From: Anaerolineae bacterium
GTDB lineage: Bacteria > Chloroflexota > Anaerolineae > Promineifilales > Promineifilaceae
Length of the DNA: 50,304 nt
Direction: 5' to 3'
Assembly (NCBI GenBank): GCA_019637635.1
Contig: JAHBVI010000042.1
Span: 1-50,304, forward strand
Shown: positions 1-7,649 of the stretch, piece by piece
How the letters are laid out: every line of letters starts with the position of its first letter
Position numbering within the stretch: position 1 is the first letter of the stretch
Notes under the pieces: model-generated
What the model saw: the letters and a program-made list of their open reading frames with translations, nothing else
Told to the model about the DNA's origin: nothing
The model's database searches: none
Translations under genes and position numbers: made by a program

Positions 1-51
1 GACCGGCGCTAACACTGGAAAGTGACGGCGTAATCTGCTATCATAATTGAC

Positions 52-306
52 ATGAACACAAAGCAGCGCAAAACACTTTCCGCAATCTTCGCTGACCCGA
101 TTAACGGCAACATTGAATGGCGTAGCATTGAATCTTTGCTTGTGGCTCTGGAATGCCAGGTGATTGAGGGGAGTGGTTCACGGGTCACATTCATTTTGAA
201 TGGGCAACGCGCCGATTTTCATCGGCCCCACCCTGGAAAAGAAGCGCTGCGTTATCGTGTGAAAGATGTGCGCGAATTCTTACAGAGGGCAGGTGTGACA
301 CCATGA
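52..306 (+). CDS. hicA: HicA-type mRNA interferase toxin
   Basis: An 84-residue protein of the HicA family, double-stranded-RNA-binding-fold toxins that cleave mRNA. It shows the variant core GSGSRVTFILNG followed by FHRPHPGKEAL, typical of HicA proteins ending in an FHRPHP stretch, where Arg stands at the usual GSH histidine. The last codons overlap the hicB start (ATGA), so the two are translationally coupled. A TATCAT box at 39-44 lies 7 nt before the ATG with no Shine-Dalgarno, suggesting a leaderless transcript. No ACGGCCGT octamer occurs here, which fits recent acquisition. Family is confident; RNase activity is by family knowledge. Confidence 0.88.
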   Translation: MNTKQRKTLSAIFADPINGNIEWRSIESLLVALECQVIEGSGSRVTFILNGQRADFHRPHPGKEALRYRVKDVREFLQRAGVTP

Positions 307-644
307 ACGAAATGACTTACCAAAACTATTCTGCGAAAGTCGAATACGACCCTGTAGACAAAATCTTCGTTGGACACATTATCGGGATTCGAGACATTGT
401 TGGCTTTCATGGCAGTACCGTTGAAGAACTGGAAGCAGCATTTCATGATGCTGTAGATCATTACCTGGAAGTGTGTGAAAAAATTGGGCAATCGCCACAA
501 CGGTCATATTCAGGCAAATTAACCCTGCGAATTCCGCCAGAGATTCATATGGCAGTCGCTACAGCAGCAGAAATCAACAGCAAGAGCATCAATCAGTGGG
601 CTACTGATGTTTTGAAGCAAGCCGCGATACCCGAAGCGGCTTAG
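303..644 (+). CDS. hicB: HicB-type antitoxin with C-terminal DNA-binding domain
   Basis: A 113-residue antitoxin. The N-terminal half (about 1-65) has the HicB partial RNase-H-like fold, with YSAKVEYDP and the GIRDIVGFHGSTVEELEAAF segment. The C-terminal half (LTLRIPPEIHMAVATAAEI then KSINQWATDVLKQA) is a ribbon-helix-helix/CopG-like DNA-binding domain. It should bind HicA and repress the operon. Gene order is toxin first, opposite to the second Hic pair near 27 kb. The hypothesis of autoregulation rests on family knowledge; no operator is visible because the window starts 51 nt upstream of hicA. Confidence 0.88.
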   Translation: MNEMTYQNYSAKVEYDPVDKIFVGHIIGIRDIVGFHGSTVEELEAAFHDAVDHYLEVCEKIGQSPQRSYSGKLTLRIPPEIHMAVATAAEINSKSINQWATDVLKQAAIPEAA

Positions 645-1045
645 TAGTTTTCAGCCAAGATAGGGGCTAGATAGGGGCGGTTGTTTTTGGCAGAGGCATT
701 GGAAATTGCTGCTCAGAAAGAGAAGAAGTCCTAACAACCCATGCAGCCGACGCTGGCGCGATGCCTCGGACGGTTTGCTATTTGGTGAATGGCAAAGGTT
801 TTGGTGACCCGCGCCAGCGCGGCTGATGGTGGCGTTAGTCACCCAGATAAACCAGCCAGTTGAAAGTGACTTCCCTGCCAAACGGCCGTACCCCCCAATC
901 CCCCAGCCCCGCATCCGTCACCATGCCCCGATCCTATACTTTTAGGAACGATGACTCAACAACAGATGTTCGGGCCTGTCAGTGCTGCACGGCCGTGACC
1001 AACGCTTCGGCCGCCCATTGGTTAATGCTTTTACCACCAAAGACC
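645..1045. other. Intergenic region with a GC-rich inverted repeat
   Basis: Four hundred bases with no convincing gene. It contains an imperfect inverted repeat, CAGCCGACGCTGGCGCG at 744-760 against CGCGCCAGCGCGGCTG at 810-825, REP-like and able to form a strong hairpin. The stretch around 690-734 reads as LAEALEIAAQKEKKS and a stop in one frame, which could be the 3' remnant of a lost gene. Two ACGGCCGT octamers lie near 882 and 989. Confidence 0.5.
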
Positions 1046-1080
1046 GTTTCTTGACAAGTTGTCAAGAAACATATTATATT
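1046..1080 (+). promoter_or_regulatory. Promoter and palindromic operator of the Phd-PIN operon
   Basis: TTGACA at 1051-1056 and TATATT at 1075-1080, 18 bp apart, form a good sigma70-type promoter. The -35 box sits inside a perfect 11-bp inverted repeat (1046-1056 GTTTCTTGACA, 3-nt centre, 1060-1070 TGTCAAGAAAC). Phd/YefM antitoxins bind such palindromes to repress their own operon, so this is the likely operator. The predicted transcription start falls at or beside the ATG at 1087, implying a leaderless mRNA. Confidence 0.8.
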
Positions 1081-1086
1081 ATGCCC

Positions 1087-1320
1087 ATGAAAACTTTTAC
1101 GGTTGGTGACTTTAAAACTCATTTTTCGGAAGTGATAGAGCGTGTTCGGTCAGGTGAGGAAATCATCATCAGCTATGGCAAGAAAAAAGAGAATGTTGCG
1201 GTTCTCATTCCTTATGCTGCCTATAAAACAAAAAAGATTCGATTAGGATTATTGCAGGATAAATCGTTCAAAATCCATGATGATTTCAAAATGACAGAAG
1301 AAGAGTTATTGAGCTTATGA
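1087..1320 (+). CDS. Phd/YefM-family antitoxin
   Basis: A 77-residue antitoxin (79 if ATG 1081 is used) starting MKTFTVGDFKTHFSEVIERV, the classic Phd/YefM N-terminal DNA-binding fold, followed by SGEEIIISYGKKKENVAVLIPY. The C-terminal tail (HDDFKMTEEELLSL) should be the toxin-neutralising segment. I chose 1087 because the -10 box ends at 1080; an upstream in-frame ATG at 982 would place the promoter inside the gene. The stop overlaps the start of the PIN toxin gene (ATGA), so the pair is coupled. The gene is AT-richer than the window and has no ACGGCCGT. Confidence 0.88.
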   Translation: MKTFTVGDFKTHFSEVIERVRSGEEIIISYGKKKENVAVLIPYAAYKTKKIRLGLLQDKSFKIHDDFKMTEEELLSL

Positions 1321-1721
1321 TTTACCTGCCCGACACGCACTATGTTCTCTGGTCTTTATTTAAACCAGATGAAATTGCAGATACTGTGCGCCAAATTCTC
1401 GAAAATGACACAGACACAAAACTCATATCGGGTATCAGCCTGTGGGAAATCTCTCTTAAATATGCGCTTGGCAAACTCGAACTTGGCGGCACAGATCCGA
1501 GCGAAATTTTAGATATTCTGTTTGAATCCGGATTTTCAGTTGCAGAATTGGAAAGCCATTTGTTGGCAACCTACCATAACCTGCCGCGAAAAAATGACCA
1601 TCGAGACCCATTTGACCGTTTGCTGATCTGGCAAGCCATTACAAGCGGCTACACTCTGATTACCCACGATAAGGCAATTGATCAATATCGTGCCGACGGC
1701 CTTCAACTCTTATTGAGTTAA
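1317..1721 (+). CDS. PIN-domain ribonuclease toxin (VapC-like)
   Basis: A 134-residue PIN-domain protein. The acidic Mg-binding residues expected of PIN nucleases are visible: Asp6 in MIYLPDTHYVLW, Glu in SLWEISLKYALGKL, Asp in RDPFDRLLIWQA and the late ITHDKAI aspartate. PIN toxins of the type paired with Phd/YefM antitoxins cleave RNA and are held inactive by the partner. It overlaps the antitoxin gene by 4 nt. AT-rich and without the ACGGCCGT octamer, it looks acquired with its partner. Confidence 0.88.
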   Translation: MIYLPDTHYVLWSLFKPDEIADTVRQILENDTDTKLISGISLWEISLKYALGKLELGGTDPSEILDILFESGFSVAELESHLLATYHNLPRKNDHRDPFDRLLIWQAITSGYTLITHDKAIDQYRADGLQLLLS

Positions 1722-1730
1722 AAATAGTTC

Positions 1731-1866
1731 GTGTCATTGGTTTTCGCCATGACTACAGCGGATGACTACAACGGATTAAGAAATGAACGGATTTCTCTCC
1801 GGAAATTTATCCGCTTATTTCTCCATCCGTTGTAGCCTTAAAGGGGTGGCAAAAACTTCGTGACAC
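1731..1866. repeat. 136-bp imperfect palindrome, MITE-like
   Basis: The ends are GTGTCA (1731) and TGACAC (to 1866), and inside them arms containing CTACAACGGAT and ATCCGTTGTAG pair over most of their length, with a second paired block near GAAATNNRCGGAT. The whole can fold into one long hairpin. It sits between the PIN toxin and the convergent OsmC gene, so it could be a terminator. Its length and matched termini suit a miniature inverted-repeat element equally well. A genome-wide copy count would decide. Confidence 0.55.
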
Positions 1867-1882
1867 TAACGATGTTTCGATT

Positions 1883-2311
1883 CTACTTGATCTCAAAACT
1901 ATGCGTCAGGTTGGCCACGCAGCGGATGGTGGCAGCGACGGAACAGTATTTTTCTTCAGACAGGGCGATGGCCCGCTCCACCTTTTGCGGGTCTAACTCT
2001 TCCCCCTCCACAATGTAATGCAAATGAATATCGGTGAACATGTATGGCGGCTCGGAAAGCTGCTTACCCTCCACCTGCACATACAGGTTCGTCAGCTTCT
2101 GCCGCTGCCGCCCCAGAATCATTACCACATCATGCGAGGAACAGGAAGCCAGGCTCAGCAGCAGCAGGTCAGACGGTTTGACCGCCTTCCATTCCTGCCA
2201 TTCCGGGTCATCATCCGACCAGGAACCGGCCATAATGACGTGACCGAAGGAGTCACGGCCGTAAAACAACTTGCTATCAGGTCCCGCCCATTTCAAGGCA
2301 ACATTATTCAT
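1883..2311 (-). CDS. OsmC/Ohr-family peroxiredoxin-like protein
   Basis: A 142-residue OsmC-fold protein. The two redox cysteines of the family are visible in [16 protein letters not shown] and [13 protein letters not shown], at the expected spacing of about 60 residues. The family reduces organic hydroperoxides or acts on related thiol chemistry. A GGGAG stretch lies about 8 nt upstream of ATG 2311. It is followed by a short repeat-rich gap and a small secreted-protein gene on the same strand. Exact substrate (Ohr versus OsmC versus YhfA-like) cannot be told. Confidence 0.85.
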   Translation of the reverse strand: MNNVALKWAGPDSKLFYGRDSFGHVIMAGSWSDDDPEWQEWKAVKPSDLLLLSLASCSSHDVVMILGRQRQKLTNLYVQVEGKQLSEPPYMFTDIHLHYIVEGEELDPQKVERAIALSEEKYCSVAATIRCVANLTHSFEIK

Positions 2312-2328
2312 ATTGGAACTCCCAAATC

Positions 2329-2381
2329 AGTGAGCGGTGAGCAGTGAGCGGTGAGCAGACTGCTCACTGCTTACTGCTTAC
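2329..2381. repeat. Hairpin with tandem-repeat arms (GTGAGCRG type)
   Basis: The left arm is built of GTGAGCGGTGAGCA units and the right arm of complementary TGCTCACTGCTTACTGC units. It fills the gap between the OsmC gene and the upstream secreted-protein gene and covers that gene's stop codon. It belongs to the class of degenerate repeat hairpins described in the findings. Confidence 0.7.
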
Positions 2382-2709
2382 ACGCACCCAGCGCCGCGCC
2401 GGCAGCCGGGTCACCACATTGGCAATACGTTACGTTTTGGTTCTGCCCCCCATCATTTTCCCACAGCAAATAGGTAACGCTGGTTTTGGCGCAGGATGGT
2501 TGGCCAGGCAACGGCCGTGTCCACTCCACCCCGATCCCATCTGCATTTTCTTCCTGCACCATAAAAAAGCGCAAATGATTACGTGGATTGCTGCCCACCT
2601 CAATCTGCCCATTCCGCGCCAGCGCAAAAGCAAACGTGGGAAAACACATCACCATCAGCCAGATGATGACAAACAGCACATAGCCAAACCGCCGCAGCCA
2701 ACGCTTCAT
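2371..2709 (-). CDS. Small membrane-anchored or secreted cysteine-containing protein
   Basis: 112 residues, family not recognised. Residues 8-30 (GYVLFVIIWLMVMCFPTFAF) are a strong hydrophobic segment after a basic start MKRWLRR, so the protein is exported or anchored in the membrane. The outer part contains cysteines in QPSCAK, YCQCGD and GACKQ near the C-terminus, which could form disulphides. It lies between two repeat hairpins, downstream of the glycogen phosphorylase gene. No function can be assigned. Confidence 0.6.
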   Translation of the reverse strand: MKRWLRRFGYVLFVIIWLMVMCFPTFAFALARNGQIEVGSNPRNHLRFFMVQEENADGIGVEWTRPLPGQPSCAKTSVTYLLWENDGGQNQNVTYCQCGDPAAGAALGACKQ

Positions 2710-2711
2710 AC

Positions 2712-2772
2712 GTCGTCGTCCGTAACCCGTAATCCGTAATCCGTCGGTTTACGGATTACGGGTCACGGATAA
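2712..2772. repeat. CGTAATCCGT-type repeat hairpin
   Basis: Direct CGTAATCCGTAATCCGT units followed by complementary TTACGGATTACGGGTCACGG units, forming a hairpin between the phosphorylase stop and the next gene start. The same family recurs near 6.1, 14.6, 20.1 and 30.7 kb. Confidence 0.75.
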
Positions 2773-2776
2773 CGCT

Positions 2777-4909
2777 TTACGATTCCCCATTCATCGCCTT
2801 CACATACATCTCCGTCGTGTACTCTTTCACCATGCGGCGGGTGCTGAAGAGGGGGGCATTAGAGCGGATGGATTCGCGCATAATCTCCGCCCAACCCCGC
2901 GGAATGCCATCCCGATCCCGGCTGTAGTAAAGGGGCACAATTTCATCTTCTAACAACTGATACAGGGCATTAGCGTCGAACTCATCCTGCTCGTATTCGT
3001 TATTAAACTCCCGCTCGTCGCCAATCGCCCAGCCGTTAGCGCCGTTGTACCCTTCTACCCACCAGCCATCCAAAATACTGAGGTTGGGAATACCATTGAG
3101 CGCCGTTTTCATGCCACTGGTACCGCTGGCTTCGCGGGGACGGCGCGGATTGTTCAGCCACACATCCACCCCCTGTGTCAGGTAACGGGCCATGTGCATG
3201 TCGTAATCTTCAATAAAGGCCACCCGGCCACCCAACTGGTTATGTTTGGCCAGGTTATACACCTGTTGGATGAGCGCCTTGCCTGGCTCATCGGCCGGAT
3301 GGGCCTTGCCGGCAAAGATTAGCTGCACCGGGCGATGCGTATTCAGCAGCAGCCGCTGCAGCCGCTCTAAATCACGGAAAATAAGCGCCGCCCGTTTATA
3401 CGTGGCAAAACGGCGGGCAAAACCAATAGTCAACGCTTCAGGATCGAGCAGCGTGCCACTGGTGAGAACCTGCGTGGGATCGTTGGCGCCGCTCACCCAA
3501 CGCCGCCGCACCAGGTGGCGGAAGTGGTTGAGCATTTTCTGCTTAAGATACTGGTGCAACTGCCATAATTCTTCGTCGGGCACGTTTGCCAGACGTTTCC
3601 AAATGGCCGGGTCATCGTGATGGGTACGCCAGTTGGCGTCCAGGTATTTGTCCAGCAAGAGACTCAGTTCACTGGAAATCCAGGTGGGCAAATGTACGCC
3701 ATTGGTAATGGAGCTAATCGGCACCTCTTCCACCGCTTTGTCCGGCCATACTTCCTGCCACATTTCGCGGGAGACACGGCCGTGCAGCGCACTTACGCCA
3801 TTACTTTGCCCTGCCTGCCGCAAGGCAAACACCGTCATGTTAAAGGCCATCCCCCACGGTTCCTGATGACCACCCAGGCTCAAAAACTGCTCCCGGCTAA
3901 TGCCCATCTTATCCCAGAAACCCTGGAAGTATTGCTCCACCATGTGCAGGCCAAAAGCATCATGCCCGGCCGGCACCGGCGTATGCGTGGTGAAAATAGT
4001 TTGCGCCCGCACCTTCTGGCTGGCCGTTTCAAAGCTGTCACCCTGCGCCACATATTCCCGGATCAGTTCCAGAATCAGGAAGGCAGAGTGCCCCTCATTC
4101 ATATGCCATACTGCCGGGTGGATGCCCAACTGGCGCAGCAGGCGCACACCACCAACACCCAGCAGCATCTCCTGGCGAATACGAGTTTCACTGTCCCCGG
4201 CATATAAGCGGGCCGAAAGTTCCCGATCCCAGGGATCATTTTCATCCACATCCGTATCCAGCATGTAAAGCGGGTTGCGCCCCACATTGATGTGCCAGAC
4301 ACGGGCATAAACCTGGCGGCCGGCCAGATTAACGCTTACTTTCAACATCTGTCCCTGGTCATCTGTCACCACTTGCAGCGGGGCGGAACTCATGTCTAGC
4401 TGGTGGTAAATGGCTTCCTGCCAGCCATGGGAGGGGATGCGCTGGCGAAAGTAACCCTGCGGATACATGAAACCAACGCTGACAAAGGGCAGCCCCAGGT
4501 CGCTGGCCTCTTTAGTGTGGTCGCCGGAAAGAATGCCCAGACCACCCGAATAAATGGGCAGCGAGCTGTGCAGCCCAAATTCAAAGGAAAAATAGGCGAT
4601 AGTTTTGTCTTTTAGCTCCGGGTAGGTGATATGAAACCAGGAAGTGCCGTTTTGCATTTCCCGGTCATAGAGCATCATTACCTTTTCATAGGCGCGGATG
4701 AAGGCGCTGTCATGGCTGACTTCTTGCAGGCGCGCCGGGCTGATTTCTTGCAACATTTGCACCGGATTGTGCAGGGTGCGCCGCCAGAGGGGGTAATCCA
4801 GACGGCGAAACAACTCGCGGGCATCGGTATTCCAACTCCACCAGAGATTGTAAGCCAATTCATCCAGGCGTTGAATCCGGGTGGGAAGTTTGTCACGTAA
4901 TGGGGTCAT
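2777..4909 (-). CDS. glgP: Alpha-glucan (glycogen/maltodextrin) phosphorylase, GT35
   Basis: A 710-residue cytoplasmic phosphorylase that releases glucose 1-phosphate from alpha-1,4-glucan. The N-terminus (RIQRLDELAYNLWWSWN) is the DUF3417 domain of the short, Thermus-like alpha-glucan phosphorylases. The PLP-lysine motif is EASGTSGMKTALNG, around residue 600. Other family blocks include NEGHSAFLILELIRE and TNGVHLPTW. I start at ATG 4909, which has an AAGGAAAGGGA ribosome site; upstream codons are leader sequence containing hairpins. Its own promoter overlaps the 3' end of the upstream ATP-grasp gene. It would feed stored glucan into glycolysis. Confidence 0.93.
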   Translation of the reverse strand: MTPLRDKLPTRIQRLDELAYNLWWSWNTDARELFRRLDYPLWRRTLHNPVQMLQEISPARLQEVSHDSAFIRAYEKVMMLYDREMQNGTSWFHITYPELKDKTIAYFSFEFGLHSSLPIYSGGLGILSGDHTKEASDLGLPFVSVGFMYPQGYFRQRIPSHGWQEAIYHQLDMSSAPLQVVTDDQGQMLKVSVNLAGRQVYARVWHINVGRNPLYMLDTDVDENDPWDRELSARLYAGDSETRIRQEMLLGVGGVRLLRQLGIHPAVWHMNEGHSAFLILELIREYVAQGDSFETASQKVRAQTIFTTHTPVPAGHDAFGLHMVEQYFQGFWDKMGISREQFLSLGGHQEPWGMAFNMTVFALRQAGQSNGVSALHGRVSREMWQEVWPDKAVEEVPISSITNGVHLPTWISSELSLLLDKYLDANWRTHHDDPAIWKRLANVPDEELWQLHQYLKQKMLNHFRHLVRRRWVSGANDPTQVLTSGTLLDPEALTIGFARRFATYKRAALIFRDLERLQRLLLNTHRPVQLIFAGKAHPADEPGKALIQQVYNLAKHNQLGGRVAFIEDYDMHMARYLTQGVDVWLNNPRRPREASGTSGMKTALNGIPNLSILDGWWVEGYNGANGWAIGDEREFNNEYEQDEFDANALYQLLEDEIVPLYYSRDRDGIPRGWAEIMRESIRSNAPLFSTRRMVKEYTTEMYVKAMNGES

Positions 4910-4962
4910 AGTTGTATCCCTTTCCTTAATTAGTTGGATTGTGTGTATAGTTTTCAAAGGCG

Positions 4963-5025
4963 GGCCGGTTAAAAACCGGCCACACTGCCTATAACACCGC
5001 ATCCATATGGTTGATGCGTCAACCA
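4963..5025 (-). promoter_or_regulatory. Two hairpins in the glgP 5' leader
   Basis: Within the roughly 120-nt predicted leader are two perfect small hairpins: 5008-5025 (7-bp stem, TGGTTGA/TCAACCA, loop TGCG) and 4963-4981 (8-bp stem, GGCCGGTT/AACCGGCC, loop AAA). Neither is followed by a U-tract, so they are unlikely to be simple terminators. They could stabilise the mRNA or regulate translation. Confidence 0.5.
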
Positions 5026-5037
5026 ATTGATGGCGGT

Positions 5038-5066
5038 ATTATATGCAAGTGAGGGGGATCAATCAA
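5038..5066 (-). promoter_or_regulatory. glgP promoter
   Basis: On the minus strand, TTGATT (5061-5066) and TATAAT (5038-5043) are separated by exactly 17 bp. The -35 box includes the stop codon of the ATP-grasp gene. Predicted start near 5031. Confidence 0.75.
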
Positions 5067-5988
5067 CCGGGGAGGCAGTAAATGGGGTGATGGCGGGCAA
5101 CGGCCTTTGCACCCGCTCTATGGCTACTGTAACCATCTGATTCACACACCAGTTAAACTGTTCGGCCGTCATCAGTTGGCGGTCAATGTCCGGGGCGGGG
5201 TTGCTGGCGGCAATCACATACACATCGTTTCCCTTCACCACAAACTCCACCATATTCATATCGTACCGGTACAACCGGGTGATGCGCCGGGCATCTTCGG
5301 CTAACTGTTGGCCCCACCCCTCATCTTTAGACAGAACACCGGGCAAGTAAGCGCCACCGGTCTGGGAATAACGCAAGATCATCACCGCTTCCTGGCCCAC
5401 CACAAAGGCGTGCAAATGGTCATTGGAATCAATAATTTGCTGCAAAATGGTGGTGCGGAAGCCGCTTTCATCGTACCGCTGAATGAGTTCATCTACATTG
5501 TGAACACGGGCGGCAAACTGGCGACCGCCGCTGTGAATGTCTTTGAAGATGGCCGGGACGCCCACGTAATCAATAATCGCTTCCCAATCCATTGGATATT
5601 TCAGGTTGCGAAAGGTGTCGGGCGAGGTTTCACATTCCACCTGTTTGTTAGGCAGCACCACGGTGCGCGGGCTTTTAAGGCCCAGCTGGTTGATCACGGC
5701 CGTGCCCAAAAACTTACTATCTACCCCCCACAAAAAGGGGCTGTTGATGATGGTGGCGCCGTGCAGGGCGGCATGTTTCACATAAGCGCGGTAATACGGT
5801 ATTTTGTGGGACATCCGGTCTATAATGACGGCATACGGCACCACCTCGTCCATATGTGTGCCATCTAGTTTGACAAATTCGGCCGTGATGCCGGTATTAC
5901 TGTCGTTCACGGCCGTCATAAACGCTTCCGGCCAATCATATTCCGCGCCAACAATTAAACCTATTTTCGTGCGCTCGTTTTGGCTCAT
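5059..5988 (-). CDS. ATP-grasp domain protein
   Basis: 309 residues from ATG 5988 (GGAGG 12 nt upstream). The protein begins KIGLIVGAEYDWPEAF and contains an ATP-grasp-like middle and C-terminal part: PAIFKDIHSGGRQFAARV resembles the lysine and glycine-rich loop that holds ATP, and NMVEFVVKGNDVYVIAASNPAPDID resembles the late metal-binding block. Such enzymes ligate a carboxylate to an amine or thiol through an acyl phosphate. The substrate is unknown. It lies immediately upstream of glgP, which has its own promoter. Confidence 0.72.
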   Translation of the reverse strand: MSQNERTKIGLIVGAEYDWPEAFMTAVNDSNTGITAEFVKLDGTHMDEVVPYAVIIDRMSHKIPYYRAYVKHAALHGATIINSPFLWGVDSKFLGTAVINQLGLKSPRTVVLPNKQVECETSPDTFRNLKYPMDWEAIIDYVGVPAIFKDIHSGGRQFAARVHNVDELIQRYDESGFRTTILQQIIDSNDHLHAFVVGQEAVMILRYSQTGGAYLPGVLSKDEGWGQQLAEDARRITRLYRYDMNMVEFVVKGNDVYVIAASNPAPDIDRQLMTAEQFNWCVNQMVTVAIERVQRPLPAITPFTASPVD

Positions 5989-6083
5989 GTGTGCTTCATT
6001 CCTCCAATTCTCAGGGTTCAGTGGGTGAGGCGGATGATACCTCATTCAGGGGCGGCAGACTACTTGAATTGGTAGCTCGTAGT

Positions 6084-6178
6084 TCGTAATCCGTTATCCG
6101 TTATCCGACATCGGATTACGGGTTACGTTATACGGTTTACGGCATACGGATTACGGCATACGGATAACGGGTTTCGGT
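6084..6178. repeat. CGTAATCCGT-type repeat hairpin
   Basis: CGTAATCCGTTATCCGTTATCCG followed by complementary CGGATTACGG, TACGGTTTACGG and CATACGGATTACGG units. It lies between the divergent ATP-grasp and PucC genes, where a terminator is not needed, so the family is not simply a set of terminators. Confidence 0.75.
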
Positions 6179-6212
6179 AGTCGCTCGTGTTACATTTTGC
6201 TATAGTCTGGGC

Positions 6213-7565
6213 ATGGAAAGAGATATGGAACAACCGGCAAACATTCTGCAAACGGCCGTCGGCGGCACGGCCGTGTCCTTTAACATCTGGCGCACGTTGC
6301 GGCTGAGTTCTTTTCAAATTGGCTCGGCTACCGCCGACATCCTCACCGCCAGTGTGTGGAACCGGGTGATGATTGCCGAATTGGGTATGCCTGCCACCTG
6401 GGTGGGGCTGCTGCTGGCATTACAATACCTGCTCATGCCCATCAGCTTTTGGGCCGGGCATCGCTCAGACACACGGCCGTTAGCCGGGCGGCGGCGCGTC
6501 TCCTACATCTGGTTGGGGCGTGGCCTGGTGGTTCTCTCTTTCCCGCTGTTAGGCATGAGCATCGCCCTGTTTGAAGATGGCGACATGACCCAGGGCTGGC
6601 TGGTGGCGCTGGTCTGTTTTCTGTTATTTGGCGCGGGCAAGCTCTTTTCCGGCAGCGTTTACCTGGCGCTGGTACGTGAATCAGCGCCGCCGACCAAGCA
6701 GGGCATCGCCATTGGCATTGCCGAAACGGTGCTGATCGCCTTTTTTCCCATCATGGCCATTGCCTATGGCCGTTGGATGGAGCATTATGATCCCCAAACC
6801 TTTGCCACGATGATCGGGTTCACGGCCGTGTACTGCGCTTTCTGGTGGTTCTTTGCCACCATCAAAAGTGAACGCCCGTTAGCCACACCCGCCATTGCCA
6901 GCCGCAGTGGGGGCTGGAGCGAAACGACAGGTAAGTTCAAGAGTGTGTGGGCCGACGGCCGTGTGCGCCGTTTTTTCGCCTTTCTCTTTGTCGCCACCTT
7001 CGCCGCCTGGATGCAAGACAATGTTTTGGAACCGTTTGGCGCCAATGTCTTTGGTATGCCCACCGGCCAGACCACCCGTTTCACCGGCTACTGGGGCGGC
7101 GCTACCCTTCTTGTCCTCATCGCCTCCTTTATTATCTGGCGCAAACGTCAACCAGAAACCTTATCCGGCCTGGCAAAAGTCGGACTGAGCATCATGGCGG
7201 TCGGCATGATGCTGCTGGCAGCCACTTCCTTTAGTGAACTGCGCCATCTGCTAGAGATCTCCCTGCTCGTCTTTGGCGGCGGCTTTGGCCTCTACACCTT
7301 CAGCGGCGTCAGCCTCATGGCCGCCATGTCGCCCACCAGAGACGCGGGCGCATACCTGGGCCTGTGGACAGTGTGCATTTTGGTATCCAAAGGATTGGGC
7401 ACCTTTGCCGGCGGCCTCCTGCGCGACATATTTCATTTGGAGTTGGACTGGTCATTTGCCCTCAGCTATGGCCTGATTTTTGCCATTGCCGCCGCCGGTC
7501 TGGTGCTGGCCGCGCTGCTATTAAACGGCCGTCAGGTCATCTCCTTCGTTCACGAACACCAGTAG
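6213..7565 (+). CDS. PucC-family MFS transporter (BCH2/LhaA-like)
   Basis: A 450-residue membrane protein with about 12 hydrophobic segments. The N-terminal block FNIWRTLRLSSFQIGSATAD followed by TASVWNRVMIAELGMP and GHRSDTRPLAGRRR is diagnostic for PucC proteins, which assist light-harvesting complex assembly in phototrophs and are related to MFS carriers. No other photosynthesis gene lies in the window, so a different cargo is likely. A TATAGT box (6201-6206) ends 6 nt before the ATG with no Shine-Dalgarno, suggesting a leaderless mRNA. The stop codon lies inside a REP palindrome. A carotenoid-desaturase-like gene at 41-42 kb may be a functional relative. Confidence 0.85.
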   Translation: MERDMEQPANILQTAVGGTAVSFNIWRTLRLSSFQIGSATADILTASVWNRVMIAELGMPATWVGLLLALQYLLMPISFWAGHRSDTRPLAGRRRVSYIWLGRGLVVLSFPLLGMSIALFEDGDMTQGWLVALVCFLLFGAGKLFSGSVYLALVRESAPPTKQGIAIGIAETVLIAFFPIMAIAYGRWMEHYDPQTFATMIGFTAVYCAFWWFFATIKSERPLATPAIASRSGGWSETTGKFKSVWADGRVRRFFAFLFVATFAAWMQDNVLEPFGANVFGMPTGQTTRFTGYWGGATLLVLIASFIIWRKRQPETLSGLAKVGLSIMAVGMMLLAATSFSELRHLLEISLLVFGGGFGLYTFSGVSLMAAMSPTRDAGAYLGLWTVCILVSKGLGTFAGGLLRDIFHLELDWSFALSYGLIFAIAAAGLVLAALLLNGRQVISFVHEHQ

Positions 7566-7635
7566 TGTCAGGCACACCCCGGTAATACCTTCAATAACCA
7601 GAACCAGAGCCGTTCTGGGGTGTGCCTGGCACTAC
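7562..7635. repeat. REP palindrome upstream of the transposase gene
   Basis: Left arm 7562-7580 (GTAGTGTCAGGCACACCCC) and right arm 7617-7635 (GGGGTGTGCCTGGCACTAC) pair over 19 bp with one mismatch. The core GTGCCTGGCAC is shared with the array at 8238-8446 and with the element at 29955-30021. It includes the pucC stop codon. Confidence 0.85.
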
Positions 7636-7649
7636 ACATGAGGAGCGTT

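Noticed and set aside
982..1320. A longer Phd-like protein starting at 982
   Set aside because: The promoter and operator (1046-1080) would lie inside the gene, and the added residues do not match the family.
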